Origin: Proteus sp. FME41
GTDB taxonomy: Bacteria > Pseudomonadota > Gammaproteobacteria > Enterobacterales > Enterobacteriaceae
NCBI RefSeq assembly: GCF_014897315.1
Contig: NZ_JABUYL010000016.1
Span: forward strand, 17,256-81,255
Direction of reading: 5' to 3'
DNA length: 64,000 bases
Below, in pieces: positions 29,326 to 38,945 of the stretch. The first letter of the stretch is position 1, and every line of letters begins with the position of its first letter. The notes below the pieces were generated by a model, which was given only the letters and a program-made list of their open reading frames with translations, searched no databases and was not told the origin of the DNA. The position numbers were made by a program, and so were the translations under genes.

Positions 29326-30036
29326 TTAACGACGATCGCCTAAAATACGCAGTAACATTAAGAACAGGTTGATGAAATCTAAATAAAGCGTTAATGCACC
29401 CATAATTGAGTAACGGCGCATATTTTCTTTATCTTCTTGGTTAATCTCATTACCCATATCTTTTAATTTTTGGGTGTCGTAAGCAGTTAAACCTGCAAAA
29501 ATTAACACACCTGCGTAAGAGATAACCATGCTCATCATTGAGCTTTGCATAAAGATATTAACGATAGAAGCAATAATGATACCGATAAGCCCCATAAACA
29601 GGAAGCTACCCATACCCGTTAAGCTACGCTTAGTCGTGTAACCGTAAATGCTTAATGCACCAAACATTGCCGCACAAATAAAGAATGTGCTCGCAATTGA
29701 AGAGGCGGTATAAAGCAGTAATACGCTTGAGATAGTCACACCCGTTAGCACAGAATAGAGCATAAATAATGAGGTTGCCATTGCACCACTCATTTTATGG
29801 ACCATACCTGATAACACGAAAACTAACCCTAATTGAGCAATGATCAGGCCAAAGAAGACGATCTTGCTTGAGAAAATCATTGATAATAATGCTTCGCTTG
29901 ATGCAACGTAGAATGCAACAAACGCAGTTAATAACAGACCTACAGTCATCCAACCATAAACCTGAGCCATGAAGGTTTGTAGGCCAGAACCTGTGCGCTG
30001 TACGATTGAATCATTTGAACGTGAAAATCGATCCAT
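29326..30036 (-). CDS. ybhL: Bax inhibitor-1 family membrane protein YbhL
   Basis: A 236-residue inner-membrane protein with seven hydrophobic helices. It follows E. coli YbhL (234 residues) from MDRFSRSNDSIVQ to the end and includes the conserved LTAYDTQKLKDMGNE segment and the closing LYLDFINLFLMLLRILG helix. BI-1/TMBIM proteins in bacteria behave as calcium- or pH-sensitive leak channels, and the physiological role in enterobacteria is not settled. It is monocistronic, and lies beside the moa operon as in E. coli. Confidence 0.95.
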   Translation of the reverse strand: MDRFSRSNDSIVQRTGSGLQTFMAQVYGWMTVGLLLTAFVAFYVASSEALLSMIFSSKIVFFGLIIAQLGLVFVLSGMVHKMSGAMATSLFMLYSVLTGVTISSVLLLYTASSIASTFFICAAMFGALSIYGYTTKRSLTGMGSFLFMGLIGIIIASIVNIFMQSSMMSMVISYAGVLIFAGLTAYDTQKLKDMGNEINQEDKENMRRYSIMGALTLYLDFINLFLMLLRILGDRR

Positions 30037-30230
30037 GATGATTACCCTTTAATCATAGTGATAACGTTAGGTTTAACGATAACGTTTATTTCAGTAAAGA
30101 GCCCATAGTCGGCTCATTAGAATTTAATTTTATCACACTGATTTTACATTTCCATGAAATAAACTGTATGAAATGTCATCACAAAATAAATTTAGGTAAA
30201 GTAATGTCGTGTTTAATTGAGTGTGATAGT

Positions 30231-30692
30231 TTATTCCCAGCGCTCAGCCGAGTCATAATCACTTTGGCGAGCATCAACCCATCTATTTTTATTTTCAGAA
30301 AGCCCTTCTTTTTTCCAAAAGGGTGCACGTGTTTTTAAGAAATCCATAATAAACTCAGCGGACTCAAAAGCGCTATTACGATGAGAACTGGTAACACCGA
30401 CAAACACTATCTCCTCACCAATATGCAAAGTCCCTACACGGTGAATAACACTTACACGCTGTAAAGGCCAACGGCCTCGTGCTTCACTGACAATGTCATT
30501 AAGCGCTTTTTCAGTCATGCCTGGGTAATGTTCAAGCGTGAGCGTACTCACTTCATCCCCTAAATTGTGATTACGGACTTTCCCCGTAAATGTCACAACG
30601 GCACCATCACTGTCGCACTCTGATAGCCATTGATATTCATCACCAACGTTAAAATTTTCGGTTTGGACTGAAATACGAGTTGATGTGCCCAT
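30231..30692 (-). CDS. moaE: Molybdopterin synthase catalytic subunit MoaE
   Basis: MoaE, with MoaD, converts cyclic pyranopterin monophosphate to molybdopterin by inserting two sulfurs. The 153-residue protein keeps the FTGKVRNHN loop near 37, the RVGTLHIGEEIVFVGV strand pair, the SSHRNSAFESAEFIMDFLK helix and the PFWKKE lysine motif. The frame opens upstream at 30764, but the ATG at 30692 is right because an AGGAGG site, formed by the last Gly-Gly codons of moaD, precedes it. It is the last gene of moaACDE. Confidence 0.96.
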   Translation of the reverse strand: MGTSTRISVQTENFNVGDEYQWLSECDSDGAVVTFTGKVRNHNLGDEVSTLTLEHYPGMTEKALNDIVSEARGRWPLQRVSVIHRVGTLHIGEEIVFVGVTSSHRNSAFESAEFIMDFLKTRAPFWKKEGLSENKNRWVDARQSDYDSAERWE

Positions 30693-30693
30693 C

Positions 30694-30939
30694 TTATCCT
30701 CCTGTAACAGGTGGAAAAAAGGCGATTTCATCACCATCAGTAATAATGTGAGAACCTTGAACAAAGGATTGATTTACCGCAGAAAGTAACTTGCCATCTT
30801 CAAGGGCTAATGACCAACGATCACCTTTAGTGATTAATGCGTTACGTAAATCATCAACTGTATGGTATGCACAATCTAATTCGAGAGAATCCACACCGAC
30901 TAATTCACGGACTTGAGCAAAAAAGAGAACTTTAATCAT
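30694..30939 (-). CDS. moaD: Molybdopterin synthase sulfur carrier MoaD
   Basis: An 81-residue ubiquitin-like sulfur carrier. The required C-terminal PVTGG ends the protein; its last glycine is adenylated by MoeB and thiocarboxylated. The sequence [10 protein letters not shown] is the typical end. The stop codon is one base from the moaE start, and its first codon overlaps the moaC stop in an ATGA arrangement, so synthesis of the two synthase subunits is tightly coupled. Confidence 0.96.
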   Translation of the reverse strand: MIKVLFFAQVRELVGVDSLELDCAYHTVDDLRNALITKGDRWSLALEDGKLLSAVNQSFVQGSHIITDGDEIAFFPPVTGG

Positions 30940-31415
30940 GCTTCCACCTTAAAGTGACCTGATTTACCACCTGTCTTTTCTAACAAACGTACAGGCCCTA
31001 TCACCATATCTTTTTGAACGGCTTTACACATATCATAAATCGTCAAAGCAGCGACTGAAGCCGCCGTTAGTGCTTCCATTTCAACCCCAGTCTTACCGGT
31101 TAAACGACAAACAGATTCAATGCGGACACGGTTAGATTCAGTGAGTGCTTCTAAATGCACTTCGACTTTAGTTAATAACAGCGGATGGCATAACGGAATT
31201 AATTCCCATGTTCTTTTTGCAGCTTGAATACCTGCAATTCTTGCCGTTGCAAACACATCACCTTTATGGTGTTTACCTTCGGTGATCATACTTAATGTTT
31301 CTGCTGACATTTCAACAAAGGCCTCAGCACGCGCTTCTCGCACTGTTTCAGCTTTAGCGCTAACATCCACCATGTGAGCTTCACCGGCAGCATTAATATG
31401 AGTTAGTTGAGACAT
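30936..31415 (-). CDS. moaC: Cyclic pyranopterin monophosphate synthase MoaC
   Basis: MoaC converts the MoaA product (3',8-cyclo-7,8-dihydro-GTP) to cyclic pyranopterin monophosphate. The 159-residue protein has the IPLCHPL active-site motif (about 75-81) and the [24 protein letters not shown] helix with KAVQKDM lysines. The frame allows MCM at 31421, but MSQLTHIN at 31415 is the conserved start. The gene sits 39 bases after moaA. The moaB gene found at this point in E. coli is absent. Confidence 0.96.
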   Translation of the reverse strand: MSQLTHINAAGEAHMVDVSAKAETVREARAEAFVEMSAETLSMITEGKHHKGDVFATARIAGIQAAKRTWELIPLCHPLLLTKVEVHLEALTESNRVRIESVCRLTGKTGVEMEALTAASVAALTIYDMCKAVQKDMVIGPVRLLEKTGGKSGHFKVEA

Positions 31416-31454
31416 GCACAACTCCTGAAATTAACGAAATAACAGAGCGAAAAA

Positions 31455-32435
31455 CTATCCACCAATAACAGATAAATTCGGTGTAATACCGCTATCACCT
31501 TGATGAAGAAAATGCGTTTCTCGTTTATGAAGGAGACCACCCTGAATACGCTGTTGTAATGCCTCTTGTTGAGTATCATCAGCCAGTAAATCACGTAAAG
31601 GGATCCCATTTTCACCAAACAGGCAAAGATGGAGATTACCAATAGCGGAAACACGTAAACGGTTACAAGTTAGACAAAAGTCTTTTTCATAAGGCATGAT
31701 AAGACCAATTTCACCTTGATAATCAGGATGGGTAAATACTTGAGCTGGCCCGTCACTGCGAGCGCGGGGAACGTGTAACCAACCTTCATTAAGAAGGCGT
31801 TGGCGAATAACATCACCAGACAAATGAAAACGGTTAAAAATATCACTACCATCACCGGTTTCCATTAATTCAATAAAACGTAATTGAATAGGTCTGTCTT
31901 TGATCCAATGAAGAAAGTCAGGAAGATTTTTATCATTAACATTGCGCATCAGCACAACGTTGACTTTCACTTTTTCAAAACCCGCAGTAAATGCAGCATC
32001 AATACCTTCCATCACTTGACCAAACTTATCTTGACCCGTAATAGCATGGAATTGACGGGGATCTAGACTATCAACGCTAACATTAATGGCACTTAAACCG
32101 GCATCGCGCCATTGAGCAACATCACGCGCCATTCGATAACCATTGGTGGTCACTGCGATTTTTTTGATGGACGCATTTTCATTAATCGTTGCAATAATAT
32201 CTGTAAAATCACGGCGCATTGTCGGCTCACCCCCGGTTAAGCGGATTTTCTCTGTGCCGAGTGCGGCAAAAGATTGGGTGAGTCTGCCGATTTCATCTAA
32301 TGAAAGAAATGATTTGTGCCCGTTAGGCTTATACCCATTAGGTAGACAATAAGTACAACGGAAATTACACACGTCTGTAATTGAAAGACGTAAATAGAAG
32401 AATTTGCGGGAAAACGCATCAATAAGTTGTTGCAT
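31455..32435 (-). CDS. moaA: GTP 3',8-cyclase MoaA (radical SAM)
   Basis: The first enzyme of molybdenum cofactor synthesis, a radical SAM protein with two 4Fe-4S clusters. The 326-residue chain has the SAM cluster motif CNFRCTYC near residues 22-29, the C-terminal cluster cysteines in FCLTCNRLR and the following HLCLFG, and the essential C-terminal Gly-Gly (VIGG). It leads the moaACDE operon and is preceded by a structured leader resembling the Moco riboswitch. Confidence 0.96.
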   Translation of the reverse strand: MQQLIDAFSRKFFYLRLSITDVCNFRCTYCLPNGYKPNGHKSFLSLDEIGRLTQSFAALGTEKIRLTGGEPTMRRDFTDIIATINENASIKKIAVTTNGYRMARDVAQWRDAGLSAINVSVDSLDPRQFHAITGQDKFGQVMEGIDAAFTAGFEKVKVNVVLMRNVNDKNLPDFLHWIKDRPIQLRFIELMETGDGSDIFNRFHLSGDVIRQRLLNEGWLHVPRARSDGPAQVFTHPDYQGEIGLIMPYEKDFCLTCNRLRVSAIGNLHLCLFGENGIPLRDLLADDTQQEALQQRIQGGLLHKRETHFLHQGDSGITPNLSVIGG

Positions 32436-32447
32436 AGTAACACCTTT

Positions 32448-32555
32448 CCAAATCGGGAGATGCGGGTATTTCTACCTTGCACCCTGGTGACTTATTTCGT
32501 CACGGCCAGAGCATCATATCGTATTAATACACGACTTAGACGTTAAGGCTAGGAG
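32448..32555 (-). ncRNA. Probable Moco riboswitch leader of moaA
   Basis: On the minus strand the leader folds into GTGAC/GTCAC (stem at 32486-32503) and a GGTA-GAAA-TACC hairpin with GNRA loop (32465-32476) closed by TGC/GCA, flanked by CTCTGG...CCAGGG and followed by ATCTCCCG. The position before moaA and these elements match the Moco RNA motif (Rfam RF01055) known before enterobacterial moaA. In E. coli it lowers moaA expression when cofactor is present. The boundaries are approximate. The hairpin ACCTGTT...AACAGGT at 32565-32581 lies just upstream. Confidence 0.72.
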
Positions 32556-32845
32556 TTAATCTTTACCTGTTTTTAACAGGTTCTAATACCAATATATTTA
32601 TTGTGGATTCTACCTGCTAATTATGTAAAAAGCGAATAATGTTTTCGCTATACAACTTACAACACAACGACTTACGACACTTTAGTTACTCTGATAACAT
32701 AAGTAAAAACACTTTCATTGATTAAATATTAGGCTGTCAAAAGTAAAATAGAACTAGGAATGTGACGAAATCACGTCATGATCATAGGCTTAAAATTTAA
32801 TTGTGATAAATTAGCCGCAAATTTTTAAAGATGAGTCGAACAAAT

Positions 32846-33772
32846 ATGCGAAATCGCACGCTAAGTGATTTAGATCGTGTCGTTGCCCTAGGGGGGGGTC
32901 ATGGCCTTGGACGTGTGCTTTCAGCACTCGCCTACTTAGGCTCTCGCCTTACCGGTATTGTCACAACAACAGACAATGGCGGTTCTACTGGCCGTATTCG
33001 TCAAGAAGAAGGTGGCATTGCGTGGGGAGATATGCGCAATTGTATTAATCAGTTAATCACAGAACCTTCTGTGGCTTCTGCAATGTTTGAATATCGCTTT
33101 TCAGGTACAGGAGAGCTTGCTGGACACAATTTAGGAAATTTAATGCTTAAAGCGCTAGATAACTTAAGTGTTCGACCTTTAGAGGCAATTAATCTTATTC
33201 GCGGGTTATTAAGAGTCAATGCGCACCTTATTCCTATGTCGGAACAAGCCGTTGATCTGATGGCGATAGACGACCAAGGAAATGAGGTTTATGGTGAAGT
33301 TAATGTTGATATTTTACCCAAGATCCCACAAAAACTTGATCTTTACCCTAAAGTGCCAACAACACGAGAAGCGATTGAAGCTATTGAACAAGCCGACTTA
33401 ATCTTAATTGGCCCAGGCAGCTTCTTTACCAGTTTAATGCCTTTATTATTATTGCCAGAGCTTGCACAAGCATTACGCCGTAGCAGTGCAACAACGATTT
33501 ATATTGGTAATTTGGGTAAAGAATTAAGTCCAGCCGCCGCCAGCATGACGATGTCAGATAAGATTGCCATGATGGAAAATTATATTGGTCTACAAACAAT
33601 AGATGCAGTAATTATTAGCCCTGAAACACAATATGAATCGATGAAAGGTCGGTTAATTGTGCAGGCTCAATTAGAAGCTAAAGATATTCCTTATCGTCAT
33701 GATCGCCATCTGTTAGGTAAAGCCATTGAGTTAACGTTGCAACAATTAGGGCAACGTAACGCATCAAACTAA
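32846..33772 (+). CDS. ybhK: YvcK/YbhK-family gluconeogenesis/cell-wall factor
   Basis: A 308-residue CofD/YvcK-family protein. It follows E. coli YbhK from [25 protein letters not shown] through [12 protein letters not shown] and GDMRNC, and has the [10 protein letters not shown] helix and the late IPYRHDRH. YvcK proteins bind UDP-GlcNAc and in Gram-positives adjust cell-wall precursor supply during growth on gluconeogenic carbon; the enterobacterial role is less clear. An ATG at 32831 would add five residues, but the ATG at 32846 matches homologues, with GATGAG ten bases upstream. It is divergent from moaA. Confidence 0.92.
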   Translation: MRNRTLSDLDRVVALGGGHGLGRVLSALAYLGSRLTGIVTTTDNGGSTGRIRQEEGGIAWGDMRNCINQLITEPSVASAMFEYRFSGTGELAGHNLGNLMLKALDNLSVRPLEAINLIRGLLRVNAHLIPMSEQAVDLMAIDDQGNEVYGEVNVDILPKIPQKLDLYPKVPTTREAIEAIEQADLILIGPGSFFTSLMPLLLLPELAQALRRSSATTIYIGNLGKELSPAAASMTMSDKIAMMENYIGLQTIDAVIISPETQYESMKGRLIVQAQLEAKDIPYRHDRHLLGKAIELTLQQLGQRNASN

Positions 33773-33807
33773 ACCGTTACACTGTATTTAAATAATCTAT
33801 ATCTATT

Positions 33808-33843
33808 AAAAAACCGCATCTGAAATAAAGTGCGGTTTTTTAT
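33808..33843. terminator. Terminator after ybhK
   Basis: AAAAAACCGCA (33808-33818) pairs with TGCGGTTTTTT (33831-33841), with T residues following. Confidence 0.92.
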
Positions 33844-33884
33844 TAATAACGAATAAATTATTGCTATCCGTGTTTAATCATATA

Positions 33885-34835
33885 TTAGCTATTAAGCTGT
33901 TTTAGCGTAATACGCTGGCTAATGGCTTCTTCGATTTCAGATAATGTCATTGGCACGTCTTCTTTCATTAAACCAAGTCCAGCAACAGTACGAGAGAAAG
34001 ACATTAAATCTAATGGAGGTAAATCCATTATCCAATTTTCTTCTGTTGCTAACGTCTCTTCGGCATTCAGAATATTTTGCACAACATCTGTGAAGGCTTG
34101 ATGGGAAGAAACCCAATCTTGATCACCACTCGCCCAAAACCAGCGTGCAGCAATAAAACTTCGCCACATATCTTCCCAACCATCGTAAATTCGACGTAGC
34201 ATTGATGCACTCATTAAAGACCATGTTTGTGCTTCTTGCTGGGTAATATAGCCTTGCTGACAACCTTCTAGACAGAGCTTGTTAAAACGGCAAAGATCCC
34301 AAATAAGATATTTTACGTTTTGGATATTCATTCGATTGGTGTTCATCATATCGATTTGCCATAAACGCTCATTTTTATCATGTTCAGTGAGCTCTGAGAG
34401 CAAAATATCATTTTTTAATGATTGAATATCATCTTCTTTGCCATCCAAAATCTGATCACGAAGCTGGTAAAAGTCATTCGTATGGCCTTGAGTTAATAGC
34501 CAAAATAGTTGATAAATTAAATCCCAACGATCATTAATGCCCCAACCTGCTGATAACCCACCATCATCCTTGCCTTGATTGTATTCGTTATATGCCCACT
34601 CATTCATCTCAGCATAAGGCGCGGCTACATATAATCCCCACTCATGAGGTAAGAGTTGATTTGAAGGGGTATCAGCTTCAGATAAAATGGGCTCCTGCCC
34701 TACTGTTGATGATTTTGATAATTCACTATCTTGTACTGCAAATTTGCGTAACCATTTAAAAAGCATAACAAGAAGAATAACACCAACAATGACTCCTACA
34801 GAGCTTGAAAACCCTGCGTAAACATAACCACTCAT
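33885..34835 (-). CDS. DUF1266-domain membrane-anchored protein
   Basis: A 316-residue protein with one N-terminal membrane helix (about 8-27: SSSVGVIVGVILLVMLFKW), a polar linker to about 60, then a helical DUF1266 domain. That domain is recognised by GWGINDRWDLIYQLFWLLTQGH, the DLCRFNKLCLEGCQQGYI segment and SASMLRRIYDGWEDM. Related E. coli proteins are YbeR and YbeU, of unknown function. The topology suggests a small periplasmic end and a large cytoplasmic domain. It is a single gene between ybhK and uvrB. Confidence 0.78.
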   Translation of the reverse strand: MSGYVYAGFSSSVGVIVGVILLVMLFKWLRKFAVQDSELSKSSTVGQEPILSEADTPSNQLLPHEWGLYVAAPYAEMNEWAYNEYNQGKDDGGLSAGWGINDRWDLIYQLFWLLTQGHTNDFYQLRDQILDGKEDDIQSLKNDILLSELTEHDKNERLWQIDMMNTNRMNIQNVKYLIWDLCRFNKLCLEGCQQGYITQQEAQTWSLMSASMLRRIYDGWEDMWRSFIAARWFWASGDQDWVSSHQAFTDVVQNILNAEETLATEENWIMDLPPLDLMSFSRTVAGLGLMKEDVPMTLSEIEEAISQRITLKQLNS

Positions 34836-34956
34836 TCACTGTCCTTAATGTCTTTTTTATCTTTGTAAATAATTGACCCTTTGTTTGTAGTGATATTTAA
34901 ACAGTTGAACGCCATTAAGGGAATATCAAACTAGGTAAAAATGAAAGATAGAAGGT

Positions 34957-34999
34957 AAAAAGGGATAATCCCAGTATAAAACTGAGGATATCCCTTTAT
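34957..34999 (-). terminator. Terminator downstream of uvrB
   Basis: On the minus strand AAAGGGATA pairs with TATCCCTTT-like sequence (TTATCCCTTTTT) with inner pairing TCAGT/ACTGG, ending in a T run. It lies about 30 bases after the uvrB stop. Confidence 0.75.
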
Positions 35000-35024
35000 T
35001 GTATTGCTGACTTGCGTTCTCTTG

Positions 35025-37034
35025 TTAAGAGTTAGCAATAAATTGTGCGCGTAATGCTTGTAACTTATCACGCGTGCTTGCCGCTTTTTCAAATTCAAGA
35101 TCTTTTGCATGTTGATACATTTCGGCTTCTAAACGTTGGATCTCTTTTTCCAACTCAGCCGTAGATAACAACGGATAATTATCGTGAAGATCGGTAGTTT
35201 TATGCCCTTTCTTATTGCGTCCTTGAGATGGCTGACCAATTTTAAGGATATCACTCACTTTTTTGTTTAACCCTGTAGGCACAATGCCATGTTCAAGGTT
35301 AAATTGTTGCTGTTTCTCACGGCGACGTTCAGTTTCCTCAATAGCTCTTGCCATTGAGTTTGTAATTCTATCACCGTATAAAATAGCCTTACCTTCAAGA
35401 TTACGCGCAGCACGACCAATAGTCTGAATAAGAGAACGTTCTGACCGTAAGAAGCCTTCTTTATCAGCATCTAAAATGGCAACCAGAGAAACCTCTGGCA
35501 TATCCAAACCTTCTCGAAGTAAGTTAATACCGACTAATACATCAAACTCACCAAGACGCAAATCACGAATAATTTCGACACGCTCAACAGTATCAATATC
35601 AGAGTGCAAATAGCGGACACGTTCACCATGCTCTTCAAGATATTCCGTTAAATCTTCCGCCATTCGTTTTGTTAACGTGGTAACAAGTACACGTTCGTTT
35701 TTCGCGGCACGAATACGTATTTCAGATAATAAATCATCAACTTGTGTTGTTACTGGTCGAACTTCAATAATAGGATCGAGTAATCCTGTTGGCCTAACAA
35801 CTTGCTCAATAATGTCATCACCCGATTTTTCCAGTTCATATTTACCGGGTGTGGCTGAAACATAAATAGTCTGTGGCGCTAAAGCCTCAAATTCTTCAAA
35901 TCGTAATGGACGGTTATCAAGCGCAGAAGGTAAGCGGAAACCATACTCAACCAACGTTTCTTTACGAGAACGGTCGCCTTTATACATACCACCAATTTGA
36001 GGAATGGTAACGTGTGATTCATCAATCACTAATAAGCCATTAGCAGGAAGATAATCAAACAGTGTTGGCGGTGGCTCGCCGGGGCCTCTACCCGATAAAT
36101 AGCGTGAGTAGTTTTCAATACCAGAGCAATATCCCAATTCATTCATCATTTCGAGATCGAATTGGGTACGTTGAGTGACACGTTGCTCTTCAACTAACTT
36201 ATCATTGGCTAAAAGCACTTTACGTCTCTCTGCGAGCTCTACTTTGATGCTTTCCATTGCCTCAAGAATACGTTCACGAGGTGTGACATAGTGAGTTTTG
36301 GGATAAACCGTAAAACGAGGCACGTTATAATGGATTTGCCCAGTTAAAGGGTCAAACAGTGAAAGACGTTCGACTTCTGTATCAAATAATTCGACACGTA
36401 AGGCGTAGTCATCCGATTCAGCGGGGAAGATATCAATCACTTCACCACGAACACGAAATGTTCCTCGCTGAAAAGCTTGATCATTACGGGTATATTGTAA
36501 GTCCGCAAGGCGACGTAAAATCGCACGTTGATCGATTATCATGCCGTTAGTTAGGTGAAGCATCATTTTTAAGTAGCTATCAGGATCACCCAAACCGTAA
36601 ATAGCAGAAACAGACGACACTACAATCACATCTTTACGTTCTAGTAAGGCTTTTGTCGCAGATAGACGCATTTGTTCGATATGTTCGTTAACAGAGGCAT
36701 CTTTTTCAATAAAGGTGTCAGAGCTTGGGACATAGGCTTCAGGCTGATAATAATCATAATAAGAAACAAAGTATTCCACTGCATTTTCAGGAAAGAATTC
36801 TTTCATTTCACTGTAAAGCTGTGCCGCCAAGGTTTTATTTGGTGCTAACACCATCGTCGGCCGATTTAAGTTGGCAATCACATTGGCAATGGTAAACGTT
36901 TTACCTGAGCCTGTTACCCCTAAAAGGGTTTGATGTGCTAACCCATCTTCTAGCCCTTCACAAAGTGAAGCAATAGCCGTAGGCTGATCACCGCCCGGTT
37001 TAAATTCAGAATGCAGTTTAAAAGCTTTGCTCAT
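35025..37034 (-). CDS. uvrB: Excinuclease ABC subunit B (UvrB)
   Basis: UvrB verifies the damage site handed over by UvrA and recruits UvrC in nucleotide excision repair. The 669-residue protein shows Walker A GVTGSGKT (about 39-46), the beta-hairpin region [12 protein letters not shown] near 95, the DESH box (VIDESHVT) near 340 and helicase motif QTIGRAARN near 545. The C-terminal UVR domain (about 630-665) is the UvrC-binding helix pair. The upstream region has a near-consensus LexA box, so SOS induction is expected. Length matches E. coli (673). Confidence 0.98.
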   Translation of the reverse strand: MSKAFKLHSEFKPGGDQPTAIASLCEGLEDGLAHQTLLGVTGSGKTFTIANVIANLNRPTMVLAPNKTLAAQLYSEMKEFFPENAVEYFVSYYDYYQPEAYVPSSDTFIEKDASVNEHIEQMRLSATKALLERKDVIVVSSVSAIYGLGDPDSYLKMMLHLTNGMIIDQRAILRRLADLQYTRNDQAFQRGTFRVRGEVIDIFPAESDDYALRVELFDTEVERLSLFDPLTGQIHYNVPRFTVYPKTHYVTPRERILEAMESIKVELAERRKVLLANDKLVEEQRVTQRTQFDLEMMNELGYCSGIENYSRYLSGRGPGEPPPTLFDYLPANGLLVIDESHVTIPQIGGMYKGDRSRKETLVEYGFRLPSALDNRPLRFEEFEALAPQTIYVSATPGKYELEKSGDDIIEQVVRPTGLLDPIIEVRPVTTQVDDLLSEIRIRAAKNERVLVTTLTKRMAEDLTEYLEEHGERVRYLHSDIDTVERVEIIRDLRLGEFDVLVGINLLREGLDMPEVSLVAILDADKEGFLRSERSLIQTIGRAARNLEGKAILYGDRITNSMARAIEETERRREKQQQFNLEHGIVPTGLNKKVSDILKIGQPSQGRNKKGHKTTDLHDNYPLLSTAELEKEIQRLEAEMYQHAKDLEFEKAASTRDKLQALRAQFIANS

Positions 37035-37065
37035 ATTTTCGTCTCCTCGCTGACACTCCTTATGA

Positions 37066-37085
37066 TACTGGATAAAAATCCAGCT
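37066..37085 (-). promoter_or_regulatory. LexA (SOS) box of uvrB
   Basis: TACTGGATAAAAATCCAGCT has the CTG-N10-CAG core with an A/T-rich centre and matches the enterobacterial LexA consensus well. It lies 31-51 bases upstream of the uvrB start, where the promoter should be. SOS control of uvrB is known in E. coli. Confidence 0.88.
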
Positions 37086-37138
37086 TCAATCTCTATCTCA
37101 TAAAAATTGTCTGAATAATTAGCATAAGTTATCCCCAG

Positions 37139-37364
37139 TTTTGACACTGGAATTTTTTCAAAAAGCAACCCCCTATTTTGTGAATTATTCAAAGAGGCAC
37201 ACAGACATCACTAGCTCTATTGATTTTATTTAATTAATTGATATATAAGAATTAAAAATAAAAGTTGAGAATAGCGCCAATCTTTAGCAATGCCTTGTAT
37301 TCTCTCTATTCAGAGTATTTTTATAATGGTAATACACAAGGTTATCCACAGGAATAGTGGATAA
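37139..37364. promoter_or_regulatory. Cluster of DnaA-box-like 9-mers upstream of uvrB
   Basis: A perfect DnaA box TTATCCACA is at 37342-37350, with an inverted near-copy (TTATCCACT on the minus strand) at 37356-37364. A third site, TTATCCCCA, is at 37139-37147. The first two face each other across five bases. They lie in a 470-base gene-free region between uvrB and bioD that also holds T-rich tracts. Confidence 0.6.
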
Positions 37365-37504
37365 CTACACAAAGTTGTTATCTCACGGTAGGTTACGTCT
37401 TTTTTTTTACCTTAAAATACCCCTAAAAATTGGCAAAATTTATTTTTTTTATTTTTTTATTGGCTCAATAAATAGGCTTTCATCATTAATCGAGTAATGC
37501 ACTA
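37365..37504. other. Rest of the uvrB-bioD intergenic region
   Basis: About 140 bases with several long T tracts (37399-37408 and 37441-37457) and no gene. No clear hairpin terminator for the bio operon is visible. Confidence 0.5.
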
Positions 37505-38188
37505 TCAACCTTCCTTTAAATAGGAAAGATTGAGGTAAGAAGTAAAATTATGCTCTTTTACTTCCTTTAAATAGGGTATTTTGCCTAAAAAAGGTGCTTT
37601 GATATGCTGTTTTAATGTTGCTAGATATTCTTGTTGATATCTGCCTACAGGCTCTATTTCATTAGCAACCCAACCTGCCAATATTAAACCAGACTGGCTA
37701 ATGGCTTGTTGTGTTAATAACGCATGATTAATGCAACCCAATTTAACGCCCACCGTTAAAATAATGGGAAGTTGTTCACTAATAACCCAATCAGAAAAAA
37801 ATTGGTTTGCTGATAATGGCGTAAACCAGCCACCAGCCCCTTCCACTAAAACCCAATCAGCTCGCTGTTCTAAATAAGATAAGCCGTCTGACATCACATT
37901 AAAATCAATAGGCTGATTCATTTCTTGGCTAACAATATGGGGCGAGGTTGGCGTTTCAAAACAATAAGGATTCACGCGATGATAATCTGGTTTTACAGTG
38001 CTGAATTTTTGCAGTGTTAAGGCATCAGAGTTACGTAAATCTTCATTTAACCATTCGCTTCCTGATGCAACTGGCTTATAACCCGCCGTTTGATATCCTT
38101 GCTGAGCTGCACATTGTAATAAGGCACTGCTTGCAACAGTTTTCCCCACCTCGGTATCCGTTCCTGTTAAAAACCATGTTTTAGCCAT
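37505..38188 (-). CDS. bioD: Dethiobiotin synthetase BioD
   Basis: BioD closes the ureido ring of dethiobiotin from 7,8-diaminopelargonic acid, CO2 and ATP. The 227-residue protein has the P-loop GTDTEVGKT at residues 8-16, the YKPVASG strand and the VEGAGGWFTPL motif. Its start overlaps the end of bioC by eight bases. It is the last gene of bioBFCD. Confidence 0.95.
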   Translation of the reverse strand: MAKTWFLTGTDTEVGKTVASSALLQCAAQQGYQTAGYKPVASGSEWLNEDLRNSDALTLQKFSTVKPDYHRVNPYCFETPTSPHIVSQEMNQPIDFNVMSDGLSYLEQRADWVLVEGAGGWFTPLSANQFFSDWVISEQLPIILTVGVKLGCINHALLTQQAISQSGLILAGWVANEIEPVGRYQQEYLATLKQHIKAPFLGKIPYLKEVKEHNFTSYLNLSYLKEG

Positions 38189-38945
38189 GTGATATTTTTC
38201 CTATAATGATTTGATAAGTGAGCAAATATTTACCTGATTCGGTTTTCCATACCTTGTCTAACGCACGAAGCTTTTGCCGTGTCATTAATCCTTTATGACG
38301 ATCACCTTGCACAAAATTTGCGCCAACACCTTTCAACGAGGTAAACAGCGCAGGTAAAGAATCGTAGTACTCGGTCACTATCTCAGTAGAAAATTGGCAC
38401 AGAAAACCCACACAGGCTTTTTCAATTTCTGATGGAGATAAAAAAGGATTCACATGCGGATATGTATCAATTGATTGCCAAGCGTCTCGGACTTCTTGCA
38501 ATGTCAACGTAGCGAGTGTTGAAAAATAAAGCGTACCTTTTTTATTTACCGTTTTCATGAGTGTGTGAATTGCAACAGATAAATCATCACACCACTGCAT
38601 AGCTAAATTGCTAAAAACAATATCCACGCTATGGGGTGTAATCGCACAATGTTCTATATCACTTTGTAGATAGCCATCAGCTCGTTGTTGTTGTTTTGCC
38701 ATCTGTAGCATCGAATGTGATAAATCAAGTGCAATAACAAAGCGCCCTTGTTGCTTCCACTTTTGACTGAAATACCCTGTTCCGCATCCAGCATCTAACA
38801 CAATATTGCCACTATCATGACGTGCCAAATCCATTAATCTATTGCCACTATAACGCTGAATATTGGCGTGATTATCGTAATGAATAGCCGCTTTACCAAA
38901 TGTTTGAGCTATACGTTGTTTATCGGTTTTGATTGAAGAAATCAT
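38181..38945 (-). CDS. bioC: Malonyl-ACP O-methyltransferase BioC
   Basis: BioC methylates malonyl-ACP to start pimelate synthesis through the fatty-acid cycle. The 254-residue SAM-dependent methyltransferase has motif [13 protein letters not shown] at about 49-60, an ALDLSHSML motif II and a VFSNLAMQW motif near 110, the BioC-type sequence. Its start overlaps the bioF end by 26 bases. The demethylating partner (BioH type) is not in this window. Confidence 0.94.
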   Translation of the reverse strand: MISSIKTDKQRIAQTFGKAAIHYDNHANIQRYSGNRLMDLARHDSGNIVLDAGCGTGYFSQKWKQQGRFVIALDLSHSMLQMAKQQQRADGYLQSDIEHCAITPHSVDIVFSNLAMQWCDDLSVAIHTLMKTVNKKGTLYFSTLATLTLQEVRDAWQSIDTYPHVNPFLSPSEIEKACVGFLCQFSTEIVTEYYDSLPALFTSLKGVGANFVQGDRHKGLMTRQKLRALDKVWKTESGKYLLTYQIIIGKISHG

